Source: a virus. From it: a stretch of DNA of 64,000 nucleotides. The first letter of the stretch is position 1. Each line of letters starts with the position of its first letter. Of this stretch, positions 1 to 7,350 are shown one piece after another. A program made the position numbers and the translations under genes. The notes below the pieces were generated by a model, which saw only the letters and a program-made list of their open reading frames with translations, was not told the DNA's origin and ran no database searches. The stretch is from positions 1 through 64,000 of IMG/VR virus record IMGVR_UViG_3300017963_000228. One strand, written 5' to 3'.

Positions 1-19
1 GAAAAAGGGATAATTGATA

Positions 20-628
20 ATGGCAAAGGGAAAAAGTTTTGAAAGAGATACAAGCAGAGAATTATCCTCTTGGCTAACCAATGGAAAAGATGATGATGCC
101 GTATGGTATACCAAATCATCTGGTGGTAGAGCTACAAGAAGAAAAAAACTGTATAATGAATCACGAAAGTATGATCATGGAGATCTTGGACCTGATGATT
201 CAACAACAGAATATTTCTTTGATCGATTTAGCATTGAATTAAAAACAGGATATGCATCAAAGCGTAAAAAAAGCTATCAATTATGGTCTATACTGGATGC
301 ATTAGATTCAAATCAAAGTACGCCTTGGTTCTATCAGTTTTGGACTGAAGCTAAGATAGATGCTGATGCATCTAAACGTGAGCCAATGCTGATTTTCAGA
401 CGTTTACGGAGATTGCCATGTATTGCCATGCATGAAGATATTTTCAATCAATTTAAAAAGTGCGCTCTTGATGCACCCATTGATCATATAACTGTTAATA
501 TCAACAATGAACATCCTGTAACCGTTGCTAATATGCGTCATTTTTTCTATTGGACAAAAGGAATGATGAATCAAATATTCATAAGTTTTAGAATTAACAG
601 AGCAATTATGCATAGGAGACATGGATGA
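20..628 (+). CDS. PDDEXK-type nuclease, probable Holliday junction resolvase-like protein
   Basis: This 202-residue protein has the layout of small PDDEXK nucleases: a basic N-terminus beginning AKGKSFERD, an HGD acidic position near residue 55, and the E-x-K catalytic pair in IELKTGY near residues 72-78. Phage proteins of this type commonly resolve branched DNA or trim ends during recombination, which fits the SbcC/D-like genes that follow. The ATG at 20 is chosen over an in-frame TTG at 14 because GGGA at 7-10 sits nine bases before the ATG but only three before the TTG. The stop overlaps the next start. Family membership is read from the motif alone; a restriction-like nuclease of another type is possible. 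Confidence 0.6.
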   Translation: MAKGKSFERDTSRELSSWLTNGKDDDAVWYTKSSGGRATRRKKLYNESRKYDHGDLGPDDSTTEYFFDRFSIELKTGYASKRKKSYQLWSILDALDSNQSTPWFYQFWTEAKIDADASKREPMLIFRRLRRLPCIAMHEDIFNQFKKCALDAPIDHITVNINNEHPVTVANMRHFFYWTKGMMNQIFISFRINRAIMHRRHG

Positions 629-1188
629 AAAAGAAAAAGAAAACATTAACACGTCATGCAAATTGGAGGTTTGAAGATCGAACCGACCAATCTGTAAGTC
701 GTAAGAAGATAATCAATTATCTTCAAAATGGTGGTGAAATTATATATGCTAAACGATTGACCATTACCCGATCTTTAGCCTATCTGCCAATTGATAATGA
801 AATATTCAAAGTCATTATCAATCGTAAGAGTAGAATTATTGTGTCTATTCTTCCTTGGCAGGATGTATTCAAAGCTACATTCATATTCTTCAGTAAATAT
901 TACGATGAAAAAGATTATATCGTAGAATTATATCCTGATTGCTTTTTAGAAACAAAATCAAAACATGCTCTTACCAAAATCTATATGGGTAAAGATAAAA
1001 AACCAATTGGATATAATCATCCTTTCTTTGAAGGATTATTTGAAGCTGCATGGAATATGCATTTAGCTGGGAGAAAAATAAATGGTAAAAAAACTGAAGC
1101 TAAAGAGCAAACCACAACGTTTGAATTTGAAAAAAAAGAAGACAATAATAAAATCGAATCAGAAGAATCAACATACTGCAACCTATGA
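625..1188 (+). CDS. Hypothetical protein with DUF4258/BrnT-like N-terminus
   Basis: The start overlaps the upstream stop in an ATGA junction, so the two genes are probably translationally coupled. Residues 8-75 (TRHANWRFEDRT, then a helix and several short strands) resemble the small RelE/BrnT-like fold of the DUF4258 group, which has an N-terminal HA..R...R pattern. The last 45 residues are charged and low in complexity. The protein could be an RNA-binding or RNase-like domain, but no catalytic set can be assigned by eye. It lies between a resolvase-like nuclease and SbcC/D-like genes. Function unknown. Confidence 0.6.
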   Translation: MKKKKKTLTRHANWRFEDRTDQSVSRKKIINYLQNGGEIIYAKRLTITRSLAYLPIDNEIFKVIINRKSRIIVSILPWQDVFKATFIFFSKYYDEKDYIVELYPDCFLETKSKHALTKIYMGKDKKPIGYNHPFFEGLFEAAWNMHLAGRKINGKKTEAKEQTTTFEFEKKEDNNKIESEESTYCNL

Positions 1189-1510
1189 TAAGTTTTTTAT
1201 TAATAAAGTTAGTGAAAAAACACATACCCCTGAAGAAGCATTGACAATATTGCTGGAACAAAGGAATAAAGCTCCATTTGTAAATGAAAAAAACAAATGG
1301 TTTGAGATCAATGAATATTTACCACCAATAAAGTCAATACAAATAATGACTTTTGAACGCAATAGCAGTTATGTAATTCATGATTGTGTCAATTCTTGGG
1401 CTTTTCTACAACACTACCTTTTAAATAAATATTATTACACTGATAAAACTGGATGGTCTAAAAGAATATCTCATTTTATGATTTTGGGTGAACCCGATGT
1501 TGATAAGTGA
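1185..1510 (+). CDS. DUF551-like small protein, possibly expressed by -1 frameshift
   Basis: The C-terminal 75 residues (NKWFEINEYLPP ... ISHFMILGEP) match the pattern of DUF551 phage proteins: a W near the start, LPP, and a final ITHW/PLPEP-like motif. The reading frame is open far upstream but has no good start of its own; the ATG at 1082 lies inside the previous gene and would encode a lysine-rich shadow. An ATG at 1185 overlaps the upstream stop. Reading from it crosses T TTT TTA at 1193-1199, and a -1 slip there enters this frame to give about 108 residues. A lost T in the homopolymer would look the same. The start is therefore uncertain. Confidence 0.5.
1193..1199 (+). other. Candidate -1 frameshift heptamer UUUUUUA
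   Basis: In the frame set by the ATG at 1185, the codons AGT TTT TTA contain the heptamer T TTT TTA, which has the X XXY YYZ form of a classical -1 slippery site. Slipping back one base leads directly into the DUF551-like frame. No strong downstream hairpin is visible, so a natural indel or a homopolymer sequencing error remains equally possible. Confidence 0.35.
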
Positions 1511-2564
1511 AATAATACTCCACAATTTTCAAATTCATAAAGACCTACATATTAAGTTACAGCCGGGAGTCAATGTCATTCTTGGTGATACTGATGCTGG
1601 TAAGTCAGCAATCATCAGAGCATTGAAATTGATTCTTGATAATCAACCCCGTAGTGGTGAATCCATATTTCAAAATAAACACAATAAAGATCCTCTTAGC
1701 ATTGAAATCGTACATGCTAATGGTAGTCGTGTTAAAAGGGAAAAGCGCCGATACTATCTTAATGGAGAATTATTAAAAGCATTCGGTACAGATACCCTTG
1801 CGCCTATCAAAGAACTATTTCCACTAAAGGATATCAATTGGCAACGACAATTAGAACCTCATTTTCTTGTTCTTCAAACTGGTGGTGGTGCAACTAAATT
1901 ATTAAATGCTTCTACTGGAATGGAAGATCAAGAACTATTAATCAAAGAAGTTAAAACGAAGATAACTGAATCAAAATCCAATATTAAACGAATCAGTAAA
2001 AATAATGAGGAACATAAGGAAACTATAGATCGATTGCAAAATGTTAATCGATTTATGGATGATGCTCTATATATAAAAGCCGAAATAGATCAATATTATG
2101 ATCTTACTAATACTAATAAAGAATTAAGAATAATATTAGATAAAATCTATCAATGTCGTAAAAATAGAATCAATATTAAAATAATAAATGATCGATTAAA
2201 AGATATTACAACCATTGAAAGTGGAATTAAATCAATCAAAGGTAAAAAAGCAATAATTGCTGGTTTACAGGATTTACTCAATCACTTAAAAGAAGCACAA
2301 ATAGAAGTTCATAATAAACGTATCTATAACAAGCGTCTTCACTCCATAAATTTGATAATTGAGAAACACAATCAATTTTTCAAAACTACTTCAATAATAA
2401 AACAATTATTCAAGCTAATCCAACAAATCCAACAAATCAAAAAGGATAAAATTGCTGCTAAAAAGGAATACAAACGATTAGAGAAAAAATTGAATAATTA
2501 CCTTCTTGAGTTAGGCTATTGTCCCACTTGTGGAAGATCTATAACGGAGGAACACAAATGCTAA
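1497..2564 (+). CDS. Rad50/SbcC-like ATPase, N-terminal half ending at a zinc hook
   Basis: Residues 1-120 form the N-terminal ATPase lobe of an SMC/Rad50-type protein, with Walker A GDTDAGKS at about 30-37 and the LHNFQIHKDLHI strand that precedes it in SbcC. Residues 140-335 are predicted coiled coil. The protein then stops at YCPTCGRS (Cys 342 and Cys 345), the Rad50/SbcC zinc-hook motif. There is no Walker B, signature or descending coil. Those parts occur in a separate gene at 5002-5577, with the SbcD-like nuclease gene in between. With a partner it should form the DNA-bound ATPase of an end-processing complex. ATG 1497 is preferred to GTG 1488 because of GGGTGA at 1486-1491. Confidence 0.85.
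   Translation: MLISEIILHNFQIHKDLHIKLQPGVNVILGDTDAGKSAIIRALKLILDNQPRSGESIFQNKHNKDPLSIEIVHANGSRVKREKRRYYLNGELLKAFGTDTLAPIKELFPLKDINWQRQLEPHFLVLQTGGGATKLLNASTGMEDQELLIKEVKTKITESKSNIKRISKNNEEHKETIDRLQNVNRFMDDALYIKAEIDQYYDLTNTNKELRIILDKIYQCRKNRINIKIINDRLKDITTIESGIKSIKGKKAIIAGLQDLLNHLKEAQIEVHNKRIYNKRLHSINLIIEKHNQFFKTTSIIKQLFKLIQQIQQIKKDKIAAKKEYKRLEKKLNNYLLELGYCPTCGRSITEEHKC
2546..2550 (+). promoter_or_regulatory. Shine-Dalgarno GGAGG fixing the SbcD-like start
   Basis: GGAGG lies seven bases before the ATG at 2558 and inside the end of the upstream ATPase gene. It settles the start against an in-frame ATG at 2519, which would add 13 residues copied from the hook-coding region. Confidence 0.8.
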
Positions 2565-3490
2565 TTCTACATGTTGGGGATGGTCATCTTACCGGAAAGA
2601 ATCCAATAGCAAGGGTAGATGATATTGTAGAAGTTCAATTTAATAAATGGAAGGAAATTGTACGCATAGCCAATAAATTTAACTGTCCTATTATTACACC
2701 GGGAGATATCTTAAATGTTCCAATTATTGCGAATTCAATTCTTACACGTTTTGGTAGCATTCTGCAAGCTCTTGAGCATCCTATCTTTTTTACTTGGGGT
2801 AATCATGATCTTATGTATCACTCCCTTGATATGTGGAATCGCACTTCTTTGGGTGTTCTTTGGTCTAACAGCCCAAAGGTTAAACACATCTCCCAATTCC
2901 AAAGAGATTATGGAATAGCATGGGATTACATTGATTGGAATCAAGAATTAGTCAGTAATAATTCTCCTTTTTTACTTACACATAAAGCGGTTGTCTACAC
3001 CAAACAAATTGGTAAAAATTCTTGGATTCTTGATGATCCTGATTTTGCCTATAATATTGATGACGATAAATTCTTGGAGAAATACAAATTAATTATTTGT
3101 GGTCATTGGCACCGTCAATATCAATTTAAAAGAAAAAATACCACTGTTATCAATGCTGGTGTTATTTTAAGAAGAACAATAGAAGAAAAAGATATTCCCT
3201 GTGTTAATCTGATTAATCTGGATAATATGTTACGTACAAAAATTAAGTTAAAGTCAGCTAAACCTACAAGTGAAGTTATATCCAAAAAACACCTAAATGA
3301 AAAAATACATATTGTACAACATGATATCAAACAATTTGTTGATTCATTAAGAAATACCAAAATAAAAAATTCAGCTAAATTCCTTGATAATTTAATGAAC
3401 CTATTAGATAACCATGAATTAAATCCAGCAATTGAAAATATATTACGACAAATGATTGCTCAAGTTATGGAGAAGAAAGGGGGGCAATAA
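2558..3490 (+). CDS. SbcD/Mre11-like metallophosphoesterase nuclease
   Basis: All calcineurin-type phosphoesterase motifs are present in order: HVGDGH (residues 5-10), GDI (49-51), GNHD (81-84), a THKAV histidine near 142, and GHWH (182-185). This is the metal-binding set of SbcD/Mre11 nucleases, which trim DNA ends and hairpins together with the SbcC/Rad50 ATPase. The C-terminal third is helical and could be the partner-docking segment. The gene overlaps the N-half ATPase gene by seven bases, and the C-half ATPase gene lies about 1.5 kb downstream, so the three probably form one complex. The 310-residue length is somewhat short for the family. Confidence 0.9.
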   Translation: MLILHVGDGHLTGKNPIARVDDIVEVQFNKWKEIVRIANKFNCPIITPGDILNVPIIANSILTRFGSILQALEHPIFFTWGNHDLMYHSLDMWNRTSLGVLWSNSPKVKHISQFQRDYGIAWDYIDWNQELVSNNSPFLLTHKAVVYTKQIGKNSWILDDPDFAYNIDDDKFLEKYKLIICGHWHRQYQFKRKNTTVINAGVILRRTIEEKDIPCVNLINLDNMLRTKIKLKSAKPTSEVISKKHLNEKIHIVQHDIKQFVDSLRNTKIKNSAKFLDNLMNLLDNHELNPAIENILRQMIAQVMEKKGGQ

Positions 3491-3559
3491 TAGGAACACA
3501 TTTTAACTTGAATGATTGAGATTTTGACTTTTTAAAAATTTTGGGAGGAGAAATTCAAA

Positions 3560-3811
3560 ATGTTAGAAATTGTACGTAAGGCAGTTAAAATCGAAGATAA
3601 GTACTGGTCTGTTTACAGTAACACACGTCATGAAGAAGGAGACTTTAAGGCGCAATTTCATTGTGCTATCTGTGATCCTGAAGGAAAGAAATTTTATCCT
3701 AAACTTGTTAAAGTAGATAGTTTTCTCGTATGTGGACACTGTGTTATGAACATGACTAAGGCATTAAATAAAGCAACCATCAGTGATTGTAAAAAAGGAG
3801 AAAGGCATTGA
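3560..3811 (+). CDS. Small hypothetical protein with two CxxC pairs
   Basis: This 83-residue protein carries CAIC near residues 35-38 and CGHC near 58-61. That spacing would suit a single zinc ribbon. A GGGAGGAG Shine-Dalgarno lies just upstream of the start. A gap of about 70 bases separates it from the SbcD-like gene, one of the few gaps in this arm. It was not recognised as a known family; a role as a nucleic-acid-binding accessory factor is only a guess. Confidence 0.65.
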   Translation: MLEIVRKAVKIEDKYWSVYSNTRHEEGDFKAQFHCAICDPEGKKFYPKLVKVDSFLVCGHCVMNMTKALNKATISDCKKGERH

Positions 3812-3942
3812 AATCAGAGGAACAGATCAGAAGGAAATTAGAAGAAGTTAAAGAAAAAAGAAGTAACTGTCCATTTCGATTCATTGAAATTTACAAAGAA
3901 AAAATTAGAACATTACAATGGGTATTGGAGGAAAAAAAATGA
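3808..3942 (+). CDS. 44-residue charged helical protein, TTG start
   Basis: This short gene starts with TTG at 3808, seven bases after GGAG at 3797-3800, and overlaps the stop of the previous gene. It ends in an ATGA overlap with the thymidylate synthase-like gene. The product is charged and helical, and ends with a TLQWVLEEKK-type motif. Similar 'LKWVL' endings occur in many tiny phage proteins of unknown function. The tight couplings at both ends are the main reason to accept it as real. Confidence 0.6.
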   Translation: MKSEEQIRRKLEEVKEKRSNCPFRFIEIYKEKIRTLQWVLEEKK

Positions 3943-4691
3943 AACCTGTTTTTATTGAAGCAAGAGATCTAAACGATGCTTATTTCACATTACTTTGGGA
4001 ACTGTGGAATCATGGACATGAATACAAAATTGATGCAGGATCTTTTGCTGGATCAAAACGATTGGAATTCTATTATGCAGCAGGATTCATTCGTAATCCT
4101 CATGCAAGACCATTAGCACCTATAATGCCACAAGGTATTCCTCCGACAACCACTGATGAAAAGCTGGAACAGGATTATTTTCCAAACTATCTGATGGACC
4201 CCTTTCTTTCAAAAAATGAGCATTACCGTTATTCTTCATGGATTAATGGAACAGAACACTACTCTGAATTTGGCCGAATGTCAGAGCATCCGACAGATGA
4301 AACACCTATTGAATGGGTAATTCGACACTTCAAAGAAAAAGGATATCATAATAATCATTGCTACATTAACATTGGTAATGTTGATTCTGGTTTCAATTAT
4401 GATATTCCCTATACTAATGAAGCTAATCGTTTAACATCACCTTGTTTTCGTGGAATTGATTTTAAAATAAAAGATGAAATGCTTTTAACATCCGTTGTTT
4501 TTCGTTCATGGGATCTCTATGCTGGTTTCCCTGAAAACATGGGTGGATTCACATTGCTCAATGAATACGTAGCTGGCGAACTAAACATTCAACCGGGACC
4601 ACTATCCTTTGCATCGCAAGGTCTTCATGCTTACGACTATCAAATAGAACCAATTGCTGCTATTCTAAATAAAGAATACAGTCTATTCTAA
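3939..4691 (+). CDS. Thymidylate synthase homologue (ThyA superfamily)
   Basis: The C-terminal half carries the thymidylate synthase core: catalytic Cys 169 in TSPCFRGIDF, the phosphate-binding FRSWD at 188-192, GFPEN with Asn 200, and GLHAYDY with His 230 and Tyr 232. The RSWD and glHaYdy wording is closer to archaeal-type than to E. coli-type enzymes. An Asn rather than an Asp in GFPEN favours dUMP over dCMP as substrate, which is an inference from the known specificity switch. The ATG at 3939 is preferred to 3918 because GGAGG at 3927-3931 precedes it. A 23-bp duplication alters the C-terminus (see the repeat entry). Confidence 0.82.
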   Translation: MKPVFIEARDLNDAYFTLLWELWNHGHEYKIDAGSFAGSKRLEFYYAAGFIRNPHARPLAPIMPQGIPPTTTDEKLEQDYFPNYLMDPFLSKNEHYRYSSWINGTEHYSEFGRMSEHPTDETPIEWVIRHFKEKGYHNNHCYINIGNVDSGFNYDIPYTNEANRLTSPCFRGIDFKIKDEMLLTSVVFRSWDLYAGFPENMGGFTLLNEYVAGELNIQPGPLSFASQGLHAYDYQIEPIAAILNKEYSLF

Positions 4692-4705
4692 ATAAAGAAT
4701 ACAGT
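4661..4705 (+). repeat. 22-bp tandem direct repeat at the 3' end of the thymidylate synthase-like gene
   Basis: The 22-base unit beginning TATTCTAAATAAAG occurs at 4661-4682 and again at 4684-4705, a period of 23. The first copy is read in frame; the second is out of phase and supplies the stop codon at 4689-4691. Deleting one unit would extend the protein from NKEYS into KEPHIR before a stop near 4725. A recent slippage duplication has therefore probably replaced the original C-terminus. Confidence 0.85.
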
Positions 4706-4750
4706 AAAGAACCACATATTCGATAACCCAAAGGCGATTTGGAGATCATC

Positions 4751-5005
4751 ATGCCAACTGAGGAAGAAAAAAATATTACTGAAATAAAAGAAATGCTTGA
4801 ACAGAAAAAAGCAATGTCTGACAGAGCTGAAGTGCAAGAAGAATTCCTTCTTAAACAATTAAAGGAAACGTTTGATGTTAATTCAGTTGAAGAAGGAGAA
4901 GAATTAATTAAACAATTAACAGAAGAAGCAGAAGAAAACAAAAAGGAAAACAGTAAACTATTTAACGATCTCATAGATCGCTTAGAAAAAGATGGAATAT
5001 TATGA
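4751..5005 (+). CDS. Small acidic coiled-coil protein
   Basis: This 84-residue protein is almost entirely glutamate- and lysine-rich heptad-like helix with no cysteines. GGAG at 4741-4744 is six bases before the ATG at 4751, which is preferred to an upstream TTG at 4739. It overlaps the start of the C-half Rad50-like gene by four bases (ATGA). Its position, immediately before the separated ATPase half, makes it a candidate for part of the coiled-coil arm or a linker in that complex, but this is inference from context only. Confidence 0.65.
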   Translation: MPTEEEKNITEIKEMLEQKKAMSDRAEVQEEFLLKQLKETFDVNSVEEGEELIKQLTEEAEENKKENSKLFNDLIDRLEKDGIL

Positions 5006-5577
5006 TAGACACAATCATAGATCGTTTAAATAAGTTACAAACTGAATACAATCTTGCAAAAAAGAAGTATTCAAAAAATGTCATAGCCATAGCAAAGGAG
5101 AAAAAGTATATTGAACAACTGGAATTATGCAAAGCTATTCTGATAAAAGTTGGAGAAGATACCCAAAAAGAGCTAAAAAAGTATATCGAAGAAACAACCA
5201 CCATGGCACTACAAACCGTGTATGGTGATGACTATGAATTCCTGATAGAATTTGACTATACCAAACGAGATCAGATTGAAATCCGCTTTTTTATCAAGCA
5301 TTTAGGAATCAAATTAGAACCCCGAAAAGATACTTGCGGTGGCGGCGTAATTGATGTATGCTCATTTGCGCTTCGCATGATATGTCTAACGTTAGAAGAA
5401 CCCGATGTTGCTGCGGTTTTAATCCTTGATGAACCATTTAAAAATGTTTCTGCTAAATATGTTCCCTTGGTTGGACAAACAATTGTTGACATTGCTGATT
5501 TATTAAATCTTCAAATCATTATGGTTACGCACATCGAAGGATTTATTGAAACCGCTAACAATTTAATCTACATCTAA
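5002..5577 (+). CDS. Rad50/SbcC-like ATPase, C-terminal half
   Basis: Residues 1-65 are coiled coil. They are followed by a signature-like TCGGGVIDVCSFALRM (111-126), Walker B AAVLILDEPF (137-146) and an H-loop THIEG (176-180). This is the C-terminal lobe of a Rad50/SbcC ATPase without Walker A. The N-terminal lobe is a separate gene at 1497-2564 that stops at the zinc hook. Together they would restore the usual order: lobe, coil, hook, coil, lobe. The start overlaps the coiled-coil gene before it. The product presumably pairs with the N-half and the SbcD-like nuclease. Confidence 0.82.
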   Translation: MIDTIIDRLNKLQTEYNLAKKKYSKNVIAIAKEKKYIEQLELCKAILIKVGEDTQKELKKYIEETTTMALQTVYGDDYEFLIEFDYTKRDQIEIRFFIKHLGIKLEPRKDTCGGGVIDVCSFALRMICLTLEEPDVAAVLILDEPFKNVSAKYVPLVGQTIVDIADLLNLQIIMVTHIEGFIETANNLIYI

Positions 5578-5597
5578 TGAAGAAAGGATTTAAAGTA

Positions 5598-6398
5598 ATG
5601 TCAGGAATGCCACAACCTATTGAACCGGGATTGTATGATGGTCTAAAAGTATTCTCATTTGATTCTTCGCACTTCTTAAATATCGATTTAAAACTTCTTG
5701 ACATTTTTTGTGTAGCTGGAGATAGCATACTGTCTAAAGGAATTCGCTTTGTTACAAAAAATCAAAATCCAGATCGTGAATCCGAATTTAATCATACGGG
5801 TATTTTATCCGGTGGATCATGCACCCTTGAGTGTCTTTGGACATTAACAAGTAAAAATCTTTTCTATCACTATCAGGGTAAAAGAATATTAATTGGACGT
5901 TGGAATAAAATAAATGATAATTTAAGATTAAAAGCAATGTTAGCGACCAATAAACATATTGGTCAAATCTACCCTGCTTATCGCATTCCCCTTCATCTTA
6001 TCAATATAGCACATATATTCCACTGGAAAAAATTAGTATGTTCTGAATACGTTGCTAAAGTTCTTTTTAAAGCTGGCGCAAGGCATCACAATTTCTATGG
6101 CACCAATCCAGATCACTTAGCTGATGAAATTAGATGTGCTTTGAATGAAGAACGCACTGGTCCCAAGTATACTATTCTTTATGATGATTATCTTCCTGTT
6201 TTTTATTATCGGTATTGTCCTCTATGTAATAGTGTTCATCCAACACCTTATTTTAAAAATAAACTAATGTCTGTACATGAATGTCCAATACACAAACAGC
6301 CCTTAATGGAAATTACCCCTTCCTTCCAGTATAAGTATCCTATCATTAAAAAAATAATTAATTACGAAATAGACCTTACCAATTATATAACCAAATAA
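5598..6398 (+). CDS. YiiX/NlpC-P60-like cysteine hydrolase with C-terminal zinc-finger-like region
   Basis: The sequence fits YiiX/YebB-type permuted papain-fold hydrolases: GDSILSKGIRF, then FNHTGIL with a candidate catalytic histidine, a LECLW segment, and HWKKLVCSEYV with the candidate nucleophile cysteine. The C-terminal 70 residues add CPLC ... H ... CPIH, which looks like a zinc-binding module not usual for the core family. Substrate unknown; relatives cleave peptides, amides or thioesters. An ATG at 5577 overlaps the previous stop, but AAAGGA at 5583-5588 is better placed for the ATG at 5598. It is odd to find this hydrolase in a replication operon. Confidence 0.7.
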   Translation: MSGMPQPIEPGLYDGLKVFSFDSSHFLNIDLKLLDIFCVAGDSILSKGIRFVTKNQNPDRESEFNHTGILSGGSCTLECLWTLTSKNLFYHYQGKRILIGRWNKINDNLRLKAMLATNKHIGQIYPAYRIPLHLINIAHIFHWKKLVCSEYVAKVLFKAGARHHNFYGTNPDHLADEIRCALNEERTGPKYTILYDDYLPVFYYRYCPLCNSVHPTPYFKNKLMSVHECPIHKQPLMEITPSFQYKYPIIKKIINYEIDLTNYITK

Positions 6399-6413
6399 TA
6401 CAGGGGAAGTGCT

Positions 6414-6845
6414 ATGTTTTGCAAGAAGTTCAAATGCACTTTATCCACGGATGCCTGTATTAAACGTCAGATACTTATAAAGGAAGGGTTGATAATAAAA
6501 GAATTAAAATCATCATTTGATCAATGCCTTCAATGCAATCAGGGAAAAAGAGTAATTAAAAATCCAAAAAGATTCATTAACAGAGATGTTAGAATCCTGA
6601 TGGCAAAACAAATACAGGTAATAGAGGATAGAGGATTTGTATTAAAATTAAGTACTCTTGAAATCGAAGACACACTATGGAGGAAGCACAATGAAAAATG
6701 TATTAACGGATCAATCAAGCGAACGGTTACTTCAGGGGGAAGAATTATTAAATTTCATGGATTGCAACGGCATACTTCAAGAAATAAATCGTACATTCCT
6801 TCATCCCTTAGGAATAGAATTAAGACCAAACTACGAAAAAAATGA
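6414..6845 (+). CDS. Hypothetical cysteine-containing basic protein
   Basis: The N-terminal 45 residues have a possible zinc site: FCKKFKCT, a further Cys near 15, then QCLQCNQGKR. The rest is basic. The last 50 codons overlap the next gene by 155 bases on the same strand and read as low-complexity basic sequence, as a shadow frame would. The original stop was therefore probably lost by a frameshift, or the protein naturally extends. A DNA-binding or regulatory role is possible but unproven. Confidence 0.5.
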   Translation: MFCKKFKCTLSTDACIKRQILIKEGLIIKELKSSFDQCLQCNQGKRVIKNPKRFINRDVRILMAKQIQVIEDRGFVLKLSTLEIEDTLWRKHNEKCINGSIKRTVTSGGRIIKFHGLQRHTSRNKSYIPSSLRNRIKTKLRKK

Positions 6846-7350
6846 ATTTGAATTTTATACCAGTGATGATCCCAAAGGATATTTGCTGGACAAAATATCT
6901 CAAATGAAACGACAGGCATTTCAAAAATTCAATCTTCGTAGACAAACAGAACGTAATAAATTGTTGGGTTTTGGTATTCAAACTCAGGATCTATTCCGAT
7001 CTGAAAACATGACCAAATTAGCTGGCCTTGTCCTTGCACCAGATCGTGTTAAAATTGAAGCGATCACTGCTTGTTTTAATATTTTTTGTCACATCGTTTA
7101 TTCCAAAATCATGAGTAAACATAAAAAGTACGATAGCAATTTTGATCCAGAACAATTTTCCAAAGATGAATTGCTGGAAAATTTAAGAAAAAATTTAAGG
7201 GATGAAGATTGGGTTGATGTTGCAGCACTTGCCATGATGTTCAATCAAAAGGATGAATTACAAAAATCCATGGTAAAATGTTTAGAATACCGTGATAAAT
7301 ATTATGAGAACCAAAAGAAATTAGAAGAATCAAAGAAAGGAATTAAGTAA
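6691..7350 (+). CDS. Hypothetical protein preceding the ribonucleotide reductase gene
   Basis: The ATG at 6691 follows a GGAGG about seven bases upstream and is preferred to an in-frame TTG at 6658. The N-terminal half has the pattern INRTFLHPLGIEL ... DDPKGY, seen in a widespread uncharacterised small-domain family. The C-terminal half is helical and contains DWVDVAALAMMF. This recalls helical nucleotide pyrophosphohydrolase-like phage proteins, but no full catalytic set is visible. It overlaps the next start by one base (TAATG), so co-translation with the reductase is likely. Function unknown. Confidence 0.6.
   Translation: MKNVLTDQSSERLLQGEELLNFMDCNGILQEINRTFLHPLGIELRPNYEKNEFEFYTSDDPKGYLLDKISQMKRQAFQKFNLRRQTERNKLLGFGIQTQDLFRSENMTKLAGLVLAPDRVKIEAITACFNIFCHIVYSKIMSKHKKYDSNFDPEQFSKDELLENLRKNLRDEDWVDVAALAMMFNQKDELQKSMVKCLEYRDKYYENQKKLEESKKGIK

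Noticed and set aside
1082-1187. ATG at 1082 as the start of the DUF551-like gene
   Set aside because: The extra residues are a lysine-rich out-of-frame reading of the previous gene's end and have no Shine-Dalgarno.
2519-2557. Longer N-terminus for the SbcD-like nuclease
   Set aside because: It is the out-of-frame reading of the zinc-hook coding region; GGAGG at 2546-2550 fits the ATG at 2558.
3491-3559. Possible promoter before the small CxxC protein
   Set aside because: TTGACT and AT-rich words are present, but spacing to a -10 box is not convincing in such AT-rich DNA.
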